Source: Microlunatus sagamiharensis (lineage in GTDB: Bacteria; Actinomycetota; Actinomycetes; Propionibacteriales; Propionibacteriaceae). From it: a DNA stretch of 64,000 nucleotides. The notes under the pieces were generated by a model. That model worked only from the letters and a program-made list of their open reading frames with translations. It searched no databases and was not told the origin of the DNA. Below, piece by piece: positions 57,083 to 64,000 of this stretch; position 1 is the first letter of the stretch; each line of letters starts with the position of its first letter. Where the stretch lies: NCBI RefSeq assembly GCF_900105785.1, contig NZ_LT629799.1, forward strand, positions 558,001 through 622,000. The letters are read 5' to 3'. Made by a program: the position numbers and the translations under genes.

Positions 57083-60000
57083 GTGAGCGTGACGAGCACG
57101 ACCGTCGGACCCCCCGCCGCCGGGCCTCAGGGCACCGTCGGCGAGCGGCCGGCTGCGGGCTCCGGCCGGTCCGGCTCGGTCCGCGGCACCCCCCGGATGC
57201 CGCGGCTGCCGCAGCTGGTGTCGCGGCTGTGCTTCCTCGCCGCCGTCGTGGTCGTGCTGGGCACGGCGTTCCCCGGGGTGGGGTGGATCGAGGCGCTCGT
57301 CGACCTCTGCTCGACCGTCTTCTTCCCCGTCGACGGGGCCTCGATCGGCTTCGCGGTCTTCCTGCTCCTCCTGGGGGCGGCGCTGGCCCGGCGCAAGCAC
57401 GTGGCCTGGGTCCTCGCGCTGGTCATCTTCGGCTTCTTCCTGCTCACCGACCTGGCCGTGGTCACCGGCCTGGTCGCCTCCCTCTTCGCGGTCCAGACCG
57501 ACTTCGGCTCGCTGCCCGTCTACGCCCGCTTCGCCCTGAACCTCGCCGCGCTGGGCGCGCTGACCGCCGCGATGGTCCACTACCGCGGCGAGTTCAGCGC
57601 CCGCCGCGCCCCCGGCAGCGTGCGCAAGGCGCTCCTGGTCCTGCTCGGCGGGCTGGTCGTCACCGTCGGCGTCGGCATGGCCCTGGTCACCGTGTTCCCC
57701 ACCGAGCTGGTCGGCCCGCGCGGGCGCCTCGCGTTCATCGCGAACCGCCTGGTCAGAACCCTCTTCGGCACCGAGACCGACCTCGCCCCGCAGGCCGTCG
57801 CGAGCGCGCCCGGCTGGATCGGCACGGTCGTCGGGCTGCTGCTCGGGCTCACCCTGCTGGCCGCCGTCGTCGCGCTGACCCGCTCCCAGCAGCTCGCCGC
57901 GCTGATGTCGGAGGAGGACGAGCCCCGCGTCCGCGCGCTCGTCGCCCGCTCCGGGGACGACTCGCTGGCCTACTTCGCCACCCGCCGCGACAAGTCGGTC
58001 GTCTTCGCCCCCGACGGCGCCGCCGCGGTCACCTACCGCAACGACCTCGGGGTGTGCCTGGCCAGCAGCGACCCGATCGGTCCGCCCGAGCGCTGGGGCG
58101 GGGCCATCCGGGCCTGGCAGGCGTTGGCCGACACCTACGGCTGGACGCCGGCCGTCGTCGGGGCCAGCGAGGCCGGCGCGACCGCGTACGCCCGTGACCT
58201 CGGCCTGCGGGTGATCCGGATCGGCGACGAGGCCGTGCTGCACCCGCGCGACTTCCACCTCGCCGACCGCGACATGCGCCCGGTGCGCCAGGCCGTGCAG
58301 CGCCTCGAGCGCCTCGGCTACACGACCCGCATCAGACGCCACCGCGACATCCCGCCCGCCGAGCTCGAGGCCCTGGTCGGGCGCGCGGACGCGTGGCGCG
58401 ACACCGAGAGCGAACGGGGCTTCTCGATGGCCCTCGGCCGGCTCGGCGACCCCGCCGACGCGGCCTGCCTGATGGTGGAGGCCCTGCTGCCGGTCGACCG
58501 GGCGGGCGTGGACGGCGGTGCGGCGAGCCAGGTCGCGGGGCTGCTGTCCTTCGTGCCGTGGGGGACCGACGGCTTCTCCCTCGACGTCATGCGGCGCAAC
58601 CCCGACGCGGACAACGGCGTCACCGAGCTGATGGTCAGCGCGCTGATGGACGCCGGGCCCGAGCTCGGTGTCCGGCGCGTCTCGCTCAACTTCGCGGTGT
58701 TCCGCAGCGCCTTCGAGGAGGGCGCCCGGATCGGCGCCGGTCCGGTGCTGCGGCTGTGGCGCCGCCTGCTCCTGGTGGCCTCGCGCTGGTGGCAGTTCGA
58801 GTCGCTCTACCGCTCGAACGTGAAGTACCGCCCCGAGTGGCAGCCCCGGTTCCTGTGCTTCGCCGAGACGCGCGACATCGCCCTGGTCGGCACGGCGCTG
58901 GGCGTCGCCGAGGGGTTCATCGACCTGCCGTCCTTCCTCCGGCCCCGCGTCGAGCTGGGTGCCGCGCGCCACGTCCCGGCCGACGGCACGCTCGCCGTCG
59001 AGCCCCTCGTCGCACCGGTCGCCGACCCCGAGCCCGCGGGGTCGCGGCTGCCCGAGCAGGTCCGGCTGCGCATGGCGACGCGCGAGCGGCTCGTCGCCGA
59101 GGGCACCGACCCCTACCCGCCGTCCTTCCACCCGCAGGACACCGCCGACTCGGTCTCGCAGGCCGGCGACGCGGACCTCGGCCGGCCGGTCAGCGTCGCC
59201 GGGCGCGTGGTGGCGGTGCGCGACCTCGGCGGCGTCACCTTCGTGGTGCTGCGCGACTGGAGCGGCGACGTCCAGCTGCTGCTGAGCGCCGACGTGGCGG
59301 GGGAGGAGGCGCTGGAGCGGCTCCGCCGCGACGTCGACCTGGGCGACCACCTCGGGGCCGAGGGCACCGTCGTCCGCTCCCGCAGCGGCGAGCTGTCGGT
59401 CGGCGTCACCACCTGGCTGCTGACCGCCAAGTCGCTGCGCCCGCCGCCCGACGTCCGGGGCGGGGTCCGGGACCCCGAGGCCCGTGTCCGGCAGCGCTAC
59501 CTCGACCTGGCGGTCAACCCGCTGGCCCGCCGGCGGCTGCGGTCCCGCTCGGCCGTGCTGCGCGCGGTGCGCGACACGCTCGACGCCCGCGGCTTCCTCG
59601 AGGTCGAGACCCCGATCCTGCAGACCATTCACGGCGGTGCGAACGCCCGGCCGTTCCGGACGCACATCAACGCCTACGACCTCGACCTCTACCTGCGGAT
59701 CGCGCCCGAGCTGTTCCTCAAGCGGCTCATGGTCGGCGGGGTGGACCGGGTCTTCGAGATCGGCCGGAACTTCCGCAACGAGGGCGCCGACGCCACGCAC
59801 AACCCCGAGTTCACGATGCTCGAGGCCTACGAGGCGTACGGCGACTACACGACCATGCGGACGGTCGCGCAGCAGATCGTCGTCAACGCCTCCCGTGCGG
59901 TGAGCGGCGGGACGCTGGTGCGCGGCACGGACGCGTCCGGGGTCGAGCACGAGGTCGACCTCGCCGACGACTGGCCGGTCGTCACGGTGAACGACGCGAT

Positions 60001-60529
60001 CTCGGCCGCCGCCGGCACCACCGTCACCGCCGACACCCCGAAGGAGGAGCTGCTCGCGCTCGCGCGCGCGCTCGGCATCGCCGTCGACGGCTCGTGGACG
60101 CGGGGCAACGTGCTGCTCGAGCTCTACGAGCACCTCGTGGAGTCCCGCACCGTGCGTCCGACCTTCTACACCGACTTCCCCGCCGAGGTGTCGCCGCTGA
60201 CCCGGCAGCACCGCGTCGACCCGCGGCTGGCCGAGCGCTGGGACCTGGTCGCCTTCGGCGCGGAGATCGGCACCGCGTACTCCGAGCTCGTCGACCCCGT
60301 GGAGCAGCGCGCCCGTCTCACCGCGCAGTCGCTGCAGGCCGCGGGGGGCAATCCTGAGGCCATGGAGCTCGACGAGGACTTCCTGCTCGCGCTCGAGCAC
60401 GCGATGCCGCCGAGCGGTGGCCTGGGGATGGGGATGGACCGGCTGGTGATGATGCTGACGCAGGCCTCGATCCGGGAGACGATCGCCTTCCCGCTGGTCA
60501 AGCCGCGCTCCTCCGACGCCGCCCGGTGA
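57083..60529 (+). CDS. lysX: Bifunctional lysylphosphatidylglycerol synthetase / lysyl-tRNA synthetase (LysX)
   Basis: A fusion that charges tRNA-Lys and transfers lysine to phosphatidylglycerol, making the membrane less anionic and giving resistance to cationic peptides in mycobacteria. The 1148 residues contain: a basic N-terminus; about seven membrane segments (residues 45-275); the MprF-type DUF2156 transferase (about 290-610, with 'YFATRRDKSVVFAPDGAAAV'); the OB-fold (from about 690); and the class II LysRS core with motif 2 'FRNEGADATHNPEFTMLEAY' (about 897) and motif 3 'GLGMGMDRLVMM' (about 1113). GTG 57083. The stop overlaps the next gene (GTGA). Confidence 0.95.
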   Translation: MSVTSTTVGPPAAGPQGTVGERPAAGSGRSGSVRGTPRMPRLPQLVSRLCFLAAVVVVLGTAFPGVGWIEALVDLCSTVFFPVDGASIGFAVFLLLLGAALARRKHVAWVLALVIFGFFLLTDLAVVTGLVASLFAVQTDFGSLPVYARFALNLAALGALTAAMVHYRGEFSARRAPGSVRKALLVLLGGLVVTVGVGMALVTVFPTELVGPRGRLAFIANRLVRTLFGTETDLAPQAVASAPGWIGTVVGLLLGLTLLAAVVALTRSQQLAALMSEEDEPRVRALVARSGDDSLAYFATRRDKSVVFAPDGAAAVTYRNDLGVCLASSDPIGPPERWGGAIRAWQALADTYGWTPAVVGASEAGATAYARDLGLRVIRIGDEAVLHPRDFHLADRDMRPVRQAVQRLERLGYTTRIRRHRDIPPAELEALVGRADAWRDTESERGFSMALGRLGDPADAACLMVEALLPVDRAGVDGGAASQVAGLLSFVPWGTDGFSLDVMRRNPDADNGVTELMVSALMDAGPELGVRRVSLNFAVFRSAFEEGARIGAGPVLRLWRRLLLVASRWWQFESLYRSNVKYRPEWQPRFLCFAETRDIALVGTALGVAEGFIDLPSFLRPRVELGAARHVPADGTLAVEPLVAPVADPEPAGSRLPEQVRLRMATRERLVAEGTDPYPPSFHPQDTADSVSQAGDADLGRPVSVAGRVVAVRDLGGVTFVVLRDWSGDVQLLLSADVAGEEALERLRRDVDLGDHLGAEGTVVRSRSGELSVGVTTWLLTAKSLRPPPDVRGGVRDPEARVRQRYLDLAVNPLARRRLRSRSAVLRAVRDTLDARGFLEVETPILQTIHGGANARPFRTHINAYDLDLYLRIAPELFLKRLMVGGVDRVFEIGRNFRNEGADATHNPEFTMLEAYEAYGDYTTMRTVAQQIVVNASRAVSGGTLVRGTDASGVEHEVDLADDWPVVTVNDAISAAAGTTVTADTPKEELLALARALGIAVDGSWTRGNVLLELYEHLVESRTVRPTFYTDFPAEVSPLTRQHRVDPRLAERWDLVAFGAEIGTAYSELVDPVEQRARLTAQSLQAAGGNPEAMELDEDFLLALEHAMPPSGGLGMGMDRLVMMLTQASIRETIAFPLVKPRSSDAAR

Positions 60530-61419
60530 ACGCCGCCGACGTCGTGCGCACCGAGGGCTCGCACGTCACGACCCTCGGCGGGCGTCAGGTGCACCTCGAG
60601 GTCGCCCCCGGGCTGGGCGAGGACCTCGGAACCCCGATCATGCTGGTGCCCGGCTGCGCCGTCCCCTCGTACGCCTTCCGCCCCGTCCGCACAGCGATGC
60701 CCGGACGCTGGTTCGTCGCGATCGACCGTCCCGGCATGGTCGAGACGCCCTGGCCGGGACGCCTCCCGACGCTCGCCGAGGAGGTCGCCACCCTGCTCGA
60801 GCTGTGCGAGGCCCTCGGGCAGCCGCCCGTGGTCGTGGCGCACTCGATGGCCGGCCCGCACGTCGAGGCGCTCGTGCGGCAGCACCCCGGTTCCGTCAGC
60901 GGCCTCGTGCTGCTCGACGCCAGCATCGAGCTGGACGCGAAGCCGGCTCCTGCCGCGCTGGACCGGGCCTGGCTCGCCGCCTCCCGGCTCGCCCTCGAGG
61001 GCTCGAGGCTGCCACCGTTCGCGCTGGCCGCCTCGCTCTCGACCCGCGTCGCCGTGTGGTCGCAGAGCCACCGGCTGCCCATCGACTACGACCGCCCGCC
61101 GGGGACCGACGACCTCTTCCGGCGTCCGGACACCCTCGCCAGCGTGGTGGCCGAGCAGGCTGCGTACGCCGACCAGCTCGCCGACCTGCAGACCCTGCTG
61201 GAGACCACGACCTGGCCGGGCACTCCGTCGGTCGTGCTCACCGCCGGTTCGCGTGCGGCCTGGGTGCGCAAGCAGCGCGTGCTGGCCCACCGGGTCGGCG
61301 GCCGGCAGGTCGTGGTCGAGCGGAGCCGCCACCTGATGATGCTCGACCGCCCGGACGTCGTGGCCGAGGCCGTGCTCGGCCTGCTGCCCGAGGACGAGCG
61401 GGGGACGACCCCGGCCTGA
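60526..61419 (+). CDS. Alpha/beta hydrolase coupled to lysX
   Basis: A 297-residue serine hydrolase. The nucleophile elbow 'VVAHSMAGPHVEAL' is near residue 104. The oxyanion region 'IMLVPGCAVPSYAF' lacks the usual HG. The acid region is 'VVLTAGSRAAW' and the terminal His 'VVERSRHLMMLDRP'. It overlaps lysX by GTGA and is therefore translated with it. In mycobacteria lysX is associated with lipid and envelope functions, so action on lysyl-phosphatidylglycerol or another lipid is conceivable but unproven. Confidence 0.85.
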   Translation: MNAADVVRTEGSHVTTLGGRQVHLEVAPGLGEDLGTPIMLVPGCAVPSYAFRPVRTAMPGRWFVAIDRPGMVETPWPGRLPTLAEEVATLLELCEALGQPPVVVAHSMAGPHVEALVRQHPGSVSGLVLLDASIELDAKPAPAALDRAWLAASRLALEGSRLPPFALAASLSTRVAVWSQSHRLPIDYDRPPGTDDLFRRPDTLASVVAEQAAYADQLADLQTLLETTTWPGTPSVVLTAGSRAAWVRKQRVLAHRVGGRQVVVERSRHLMMLDRPDVVAEAVLGLLPEDERGTTPA

Positions 61420-61420
61420 G

Positions 61421-61445
61421 CCTCGTCAGGCCTGCGCCGACGAGG
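61421..61445. terminator. Hairpin between converging genes
   Basis: CCTCGTC/GACGAGG arms around an 11-base loop lie directly after the lysX-operon stop and before the end of the converging permease. Confidence 0.45.
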
Positions 61446-61485
61446 GGACGCGCTCCGCCGGCGTGCGGCGCGGCCACCGCCCCGG

Positions 61486-62832
61486 TCACCGGGAGCTGCT
61501 GGTCACCCGCGCCTCGTCCTGGGAGTGGTCTCGCGTGAAGCGACGACGCCCGAGCAGCACCGTCGCACCAGCGATCACCGCTGCACCCACGAACAGGGCC
61601 GCCACCGGCCAGGTCGCCCCGCCGGCCGTGGCGACGAGCCAGGCGGCGAAGGCCGGTGACGGGCCGGCGATCAGCGCGGCGGCCGGTTCGCGGACGAGGA
61701 CGACCCCGGAGAGGCGGTGCTGCGGTGCGAACAGCCCGATCACCAGCGCACCCTGGATGGCGAACAGGGACGCCAGGCCGATGCTGATGCCCACGACCAT
61801 GGTCACCACGATCACGGGTTCGCTCGCCGTGGCGAACAACGGGAACACGAGCGCACCGAAGAGCACGAAGACCCCGCAGCCGGCCAGCCAGACGCGCTGC
61901 CGGCCCACGACGTCGCCCAGGAAGCCGAACAGCGGCACCATCCCGATCGCCAGCGCCGAGGAGATCAGGTTGGCGAGCAGGCCGAAGCTCGCGGGCAGGC
62001 CCATGGTGGTGGTGAGGTAGGACAGCAGGTACACCTGCGTGAGGGACGAGAACAGCAGGTACGGGCCGAGGATCCCGTAGCCGAGGAGCACCTCGCGCCA
62101 CTGCGTGCGGAGCGCCTCGACGAACGGGACGCGGACCACCTCACCGCGCGACCTGATCCTGGTGAACTCCTCGGTCTCCTCGATGCCGGAGCGGATCCAC
62201 AGCGCGATGCCGACGGTGACGGCGCTGGCGAGGAAGGGCACCCGCCAGCCCCAGCTGAGCAGGTCGTCCTCCGGCAGCGTCGAGATGAGCGTGAAGACCG
62301 CGGTGGCGATGACGATGCCGGCGAACACCCCCATGCCGGGCAGGGCGACCCGCAGGCCCGCGCGCCGCTGGTTGCCGCTCTCGGCCAGCATCACCAGCGA
62401 CCCCACGTACTCCGCGCCGGCTCCCATCCCCTGCAGGACGCGGCACACCGCCAGCAGCACGGGTGCCCAGACGCCGATGGAGTCGTAGGTCGGCAGCAGC
62501 CCGACGCCGACGGTCGCCACCCCCATCAGGAGCAGGGTCGTGATCAGCATGGGCTTGCGGCCGATCCGGTCGCCGAAGTGGCTGAAGAGCAGACCACCGA
62601 CGGGGCGGCCGAAGTAGCCGATGGCGAAGGTGAGCAGCGAGCTGATGGTCGCTGCCGCCGGGTCCTGCTGGGGGAAGAAGAGCCGGCCGAACACGACCGC
62701 CGCGGCCAGCCCGAAGAGGGTGAAGTCGTAGTACTCGACCACGCTGCCGATGACGGCGGCCCAGCCCGTCCGCCGGACGTTGGTGCGTCGGCTGAGCGGG
62801 CTGGACTCGCTGCGCTGCGCTGGGTCAACCAT
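61486..62832 (-). CDS. MHS-family MFS permease (metabolite:H+ symporter)
   Basis: A 448-residue permease with 12 membrane segments. MHS hallmarks: 'VIGSVVEYYDFTLFGLAAAV' in TM1, 'GYFGRPVGGLLFSHFGDRIG' as extended motif A, and 'RVLQGMGAGAEYVGSLVMLA' in TM4. Relatives such as ShiA, ProP and KgtP import shikimate, betaine or organic acids. ATG 62832 is preceded by GGGAG. Monocistronic, with a LacI/TetR-like operator at 62936-62953 and no regulator beside it. Confidence 0.88.
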   Translation of the reverse strand: MVDPAQRSESSPLSRRTNVRRTGWAAVIGSVVEYYDFTLFGLAAAVVFGRLFFPQQDPAAATISSLLTFAIGYFGRPVGGLLFSHFGDRIGRKPMLITTLLLMGVATVGVGLLPTYDSIGVWAPVLLAVCRVLQGMGAGAEYVGSLVMLAESGNQRRAGLRVALPGMGVFAGIVIATAVFTLISTLPEDDLLSWGWRVPFLASAVTVGIALWIRSGIEETEEFTRIRSRGEVVRVPFVEALRTQWREVLLGYGILGPYLLFSSLTQVYLLSYLTTTMGLPASFGLLANLISSALAIGMVPLFGFLGDVVGRQRVWLAGCGVFVLFGALVFPLFATASEPVIVVTMVVGISIGLASLFAIQGALVIGLFAPQHRLSGVVLVREPAAALIAGPSPAFAAWLVATAGGATWPVAALFVGAAVIAGATVLLGRRRFTRDHSQDEARVTSSSR

Positions 62833-62935
62833 TCGCGGATCTCCCTCGGTCCTCGGTGTGGTGCCGGCCCTGCGACGACGGCGACGAGCGCGACGACTGC
62901 GCTGCTGACGGATGTCGGGAACGGCGACAGCAGTG

Positions 62936-62953
62936 TGATCAAACGTTTGCTCA
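62936..62953. promoter_or_regulatory. Palindromic operator upstream of MHS permease
   Basis: TGATCAAACGTTTGCTCA contains the perfect 10-base palindrome CAAACGTTTG with outer TGA/TCA arms. It is AT-rich against the background. The AACGTT centre is typical of LacI-type sites. Confidence 0.6.
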
Positions 62954-63152
62954 ATGTCTAGTGTCGGCGCCGAGACGTCCGATCGCGTCGGTAGGAGGGC
63001 GTGCAGCTGGCCGGCCGTCGGGCGGCTCCTCGGCGTGGCGCACCTGCTCGCGGTCCTTGCCGCTGTGCAGGCGCCGGACGGCCGCGCGGTCGTCGGGAAG
63101 GCGGAGCTGACCGGCTGCGTCTCGGGGCTCACCCGGTCGAGCAGGGGTCACC

Positions 63153-63158
63153 TAGGCT
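63153..63158 (+). promoter_or_regulatory. -10 box of DUF4261 gene
   Basis: TAGGCT lies 7 bases before an ATG (63166) that is out of frame with the DUF4261 gene. The DUF4261 GTG is 50 bases downstream with its own SD. Confidence 0.4.
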
Positions 63159-63208
63159 CGCCACCATGCTGGGCCGCCGTCGGCAGCCCGCCGACGAGGG
63201 GGACCGCC

Positions 63209-64000
63209 GTGACCGAGCCCGAGGGCCTGATCGCCGAGCTCTGGTACGAGACCGCACCCGACCTGACGGACCCGATGCTCCTCGAGGGGCTGCGGGCCGT
63301 GTCGCCGGGCACGGAGGTGCAGGACGGCTCGCTGGTCGTGCCCTACGACGGCGGAGAGCTGGCGCCCCGACCGGCGGGCGACGCCGGCGAGCCGGCTCCG
63401 CGACGTCCGCTCGTGAGCCTGGTCCTGCCGGGGTCGTCCCTCGACGAGCCCGGCAAGTCCCTGCCTGATACCAGCCAGACCTGGGACTGGCCGGGCGCCG
63501 AGGAGGCCCTGGCGCCCGCCCGCGCGAGCGTGCTCGTCGTCGAGATGTACGGCGACGCGTACACCGCGCGCGACCGCGCTGCCGCGCTGGTCGGGGTGGT
63601 GCGCGCGCTCGCCGTGGCGACCCGTCCCGTCGCGCTGTCCTGGCCGACCAGCCAGCGGGTCAGCGACCCGGGCGAGCCCGCCGCCGACGGGCTCGGCGGC
63701 CTGCTGAACGTCCGCCTCTTCAGCGTCAGCGACGACGAGGACGAGCTCGTCATGGACACCCGGGGGCTCGCCCCCTTCGGGCTGCCCGACCTGCAGGTGC
63801 ACTTCCGCGACCTCGAGCCGGGACGGCTGGGGGCCCTGCTCTACGCGACCGCCGGCTACCTCCTCGAGGAGGGCGACGTCCTCGGCGAGGGCCACACGAT
63901 CTCGGGGATCGAGTCCGACGACCGCTGGACCTGCCACCACGAGGACTCGCTGATCGGCCCGTCGCGCCGCGTGGTCGACATCGACCCGGGCGACCCGTAC
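63209..64000 (+). CDS. DUF4261 domain protein, partial at 3' end
   Basis: 264 codons are present and the frame is still open at the window edge. The sequence 'EEALAPARASVLVVEMYGDA' and 'VGVVRALAVATRPVALSWPT', followed by 'SQRVSDPGE', follows the DUF4261 pattern. Later parts read 'NVRLFSVSDDEDELVMDTRG', 'LPDLQVHFRDLEPGRLGALL' and 'HHEDSLIGPSRRVVD'. DUF4261 is a soluble domain of unknown function, sometimes near suppressor-of-fused-like proteins. GTG 63209 has GAGGGGG seven bases upstream. No signal peptide. Confidence 0.75.
   Translation, partial: MTEPEGLIAELWYETAPDLTDPMLLEGLRAVSPGTEVQDGSLVVPYDGGELAPRPAGDAGEPAPRRPLVSLVLPGSSLDEPGKSLPDTSQTWDWPGAEEALAPARASVLVVEMYGDAYTARDRAAALVGVVRALAVATRPVALSWPTSQRVSDPGEPAADGLGGLLNVRLFSVSDDEDELVMDTRGLAPFGLPDLQVHFRDLEPGRLGALLYATAGYLLEEGDVLGEGHTISGIESDDRWTCHHEDSLIGPSRRVVDIDPGDPY

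Larger units (their letters stand above)
62833..63208. other. Intergenic region, 376 bases
   Basis: It holds the operator of the MHS permease, a TAGGCT box for the DUF4261 gene and otherwise no sequence I can assign. No open frame here has coding character or family similarity. Confidence 0.6.

Noticed and set aside
57053-60400. 1115-residue minus-strand open frame across lysX
   Set aside because: Low-complexity Arg/Gly/Glu/Val composition typical of antisense frames in high-GC DNA; lysX on the other strand has full domain similarity.

Overview
The window is very GC-rich, uses GTG starts heavily and packs its genes into overlapping operons. It carries MurT/GatD, a mycothiol-reductase-like DsbA protein, an MprF-LysS (LysX) fusion, oligoribonuclease and PyrR-PyrB-PyrC. 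This fits a chromosomal segment of a high-GC actinobacterium. The order Propionibacteriales (Nocardioides- or Microlunatus-like) is my guess from gene content, not a proven placement. No phage, plasmid, IS element or CRISPR array is visible. Accessory flavour comes from decayed genes, REP-like palindromes and several orphan genes.

Bases 1-8150: a membrane protein; the overlapping set rph-rdgB-thyA-dfrA (RNA 3' maturation, nucleotide-pool sanitation, thymidylate and folate), whose last frame runs into a convergent tRNA-Leu; a Bcp peroxiredoxin; a DUF3618 protein; then a sugar ABC operon (lipoprotein plus two permeases, no ATPase) ending in a strong terminator. Bases 8150-9000 are decayed: a REP-like repeat, the C-terminal stub of a PadR regulator and its partner gene broken by an amber codon, followed by tRNA-Lys.

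Bases 9000-25400: a CrtI-like FAD oxidoreductase with an aldo/keto reductase; gatD-murT; a superinfection-immunity-domain protein; tRNA-His; orn; an MFS exporter; a frameshifted MarR gene; an orphan solute-binding lipoprotein coupled to a cyclase-family hydrolase behind two palindromic operators; tRNA-Arg; an alpha/beta hydrolase; and a prsW plus two-GTPase membrane operon.

Bases 25400-44050: ettA; a LacI-controlled phytanoyl-CoA dioxygenase/SDR pair; a WYL regulator divergent from a glyoxalase-fold gene over a perfect palindrome; a 990-residue FAD/Fe-S dehydrogenase with a MarR gene; fadD with a double-hotdog thioesterase; truncated haemoglobin; OsmC; MscS; an EamA permease; and a second aldo/keto reductase.

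Bases 44050-64000: pyrRBC; an AlkA-type glycosylase behind pepN; the DsbA-like protein with an unusual N-terminal extension; a stand-alone YcaO enzyme divergent from a degenerate NodB-fold protein (the least explained pair here); rpiB; a large protein of unknown function; lysX with a coupled hydrolase; an MHS-type permease with a palindromic operator; and a DUF4261 gene cut by the window edge.

Two properties run through the window. Many transcription units start with a TANNNT box 6-9 bases before the start codon, which implies leaderless mRNAs and settles several starts. The palindrome CGTACG is visibly over-represented.
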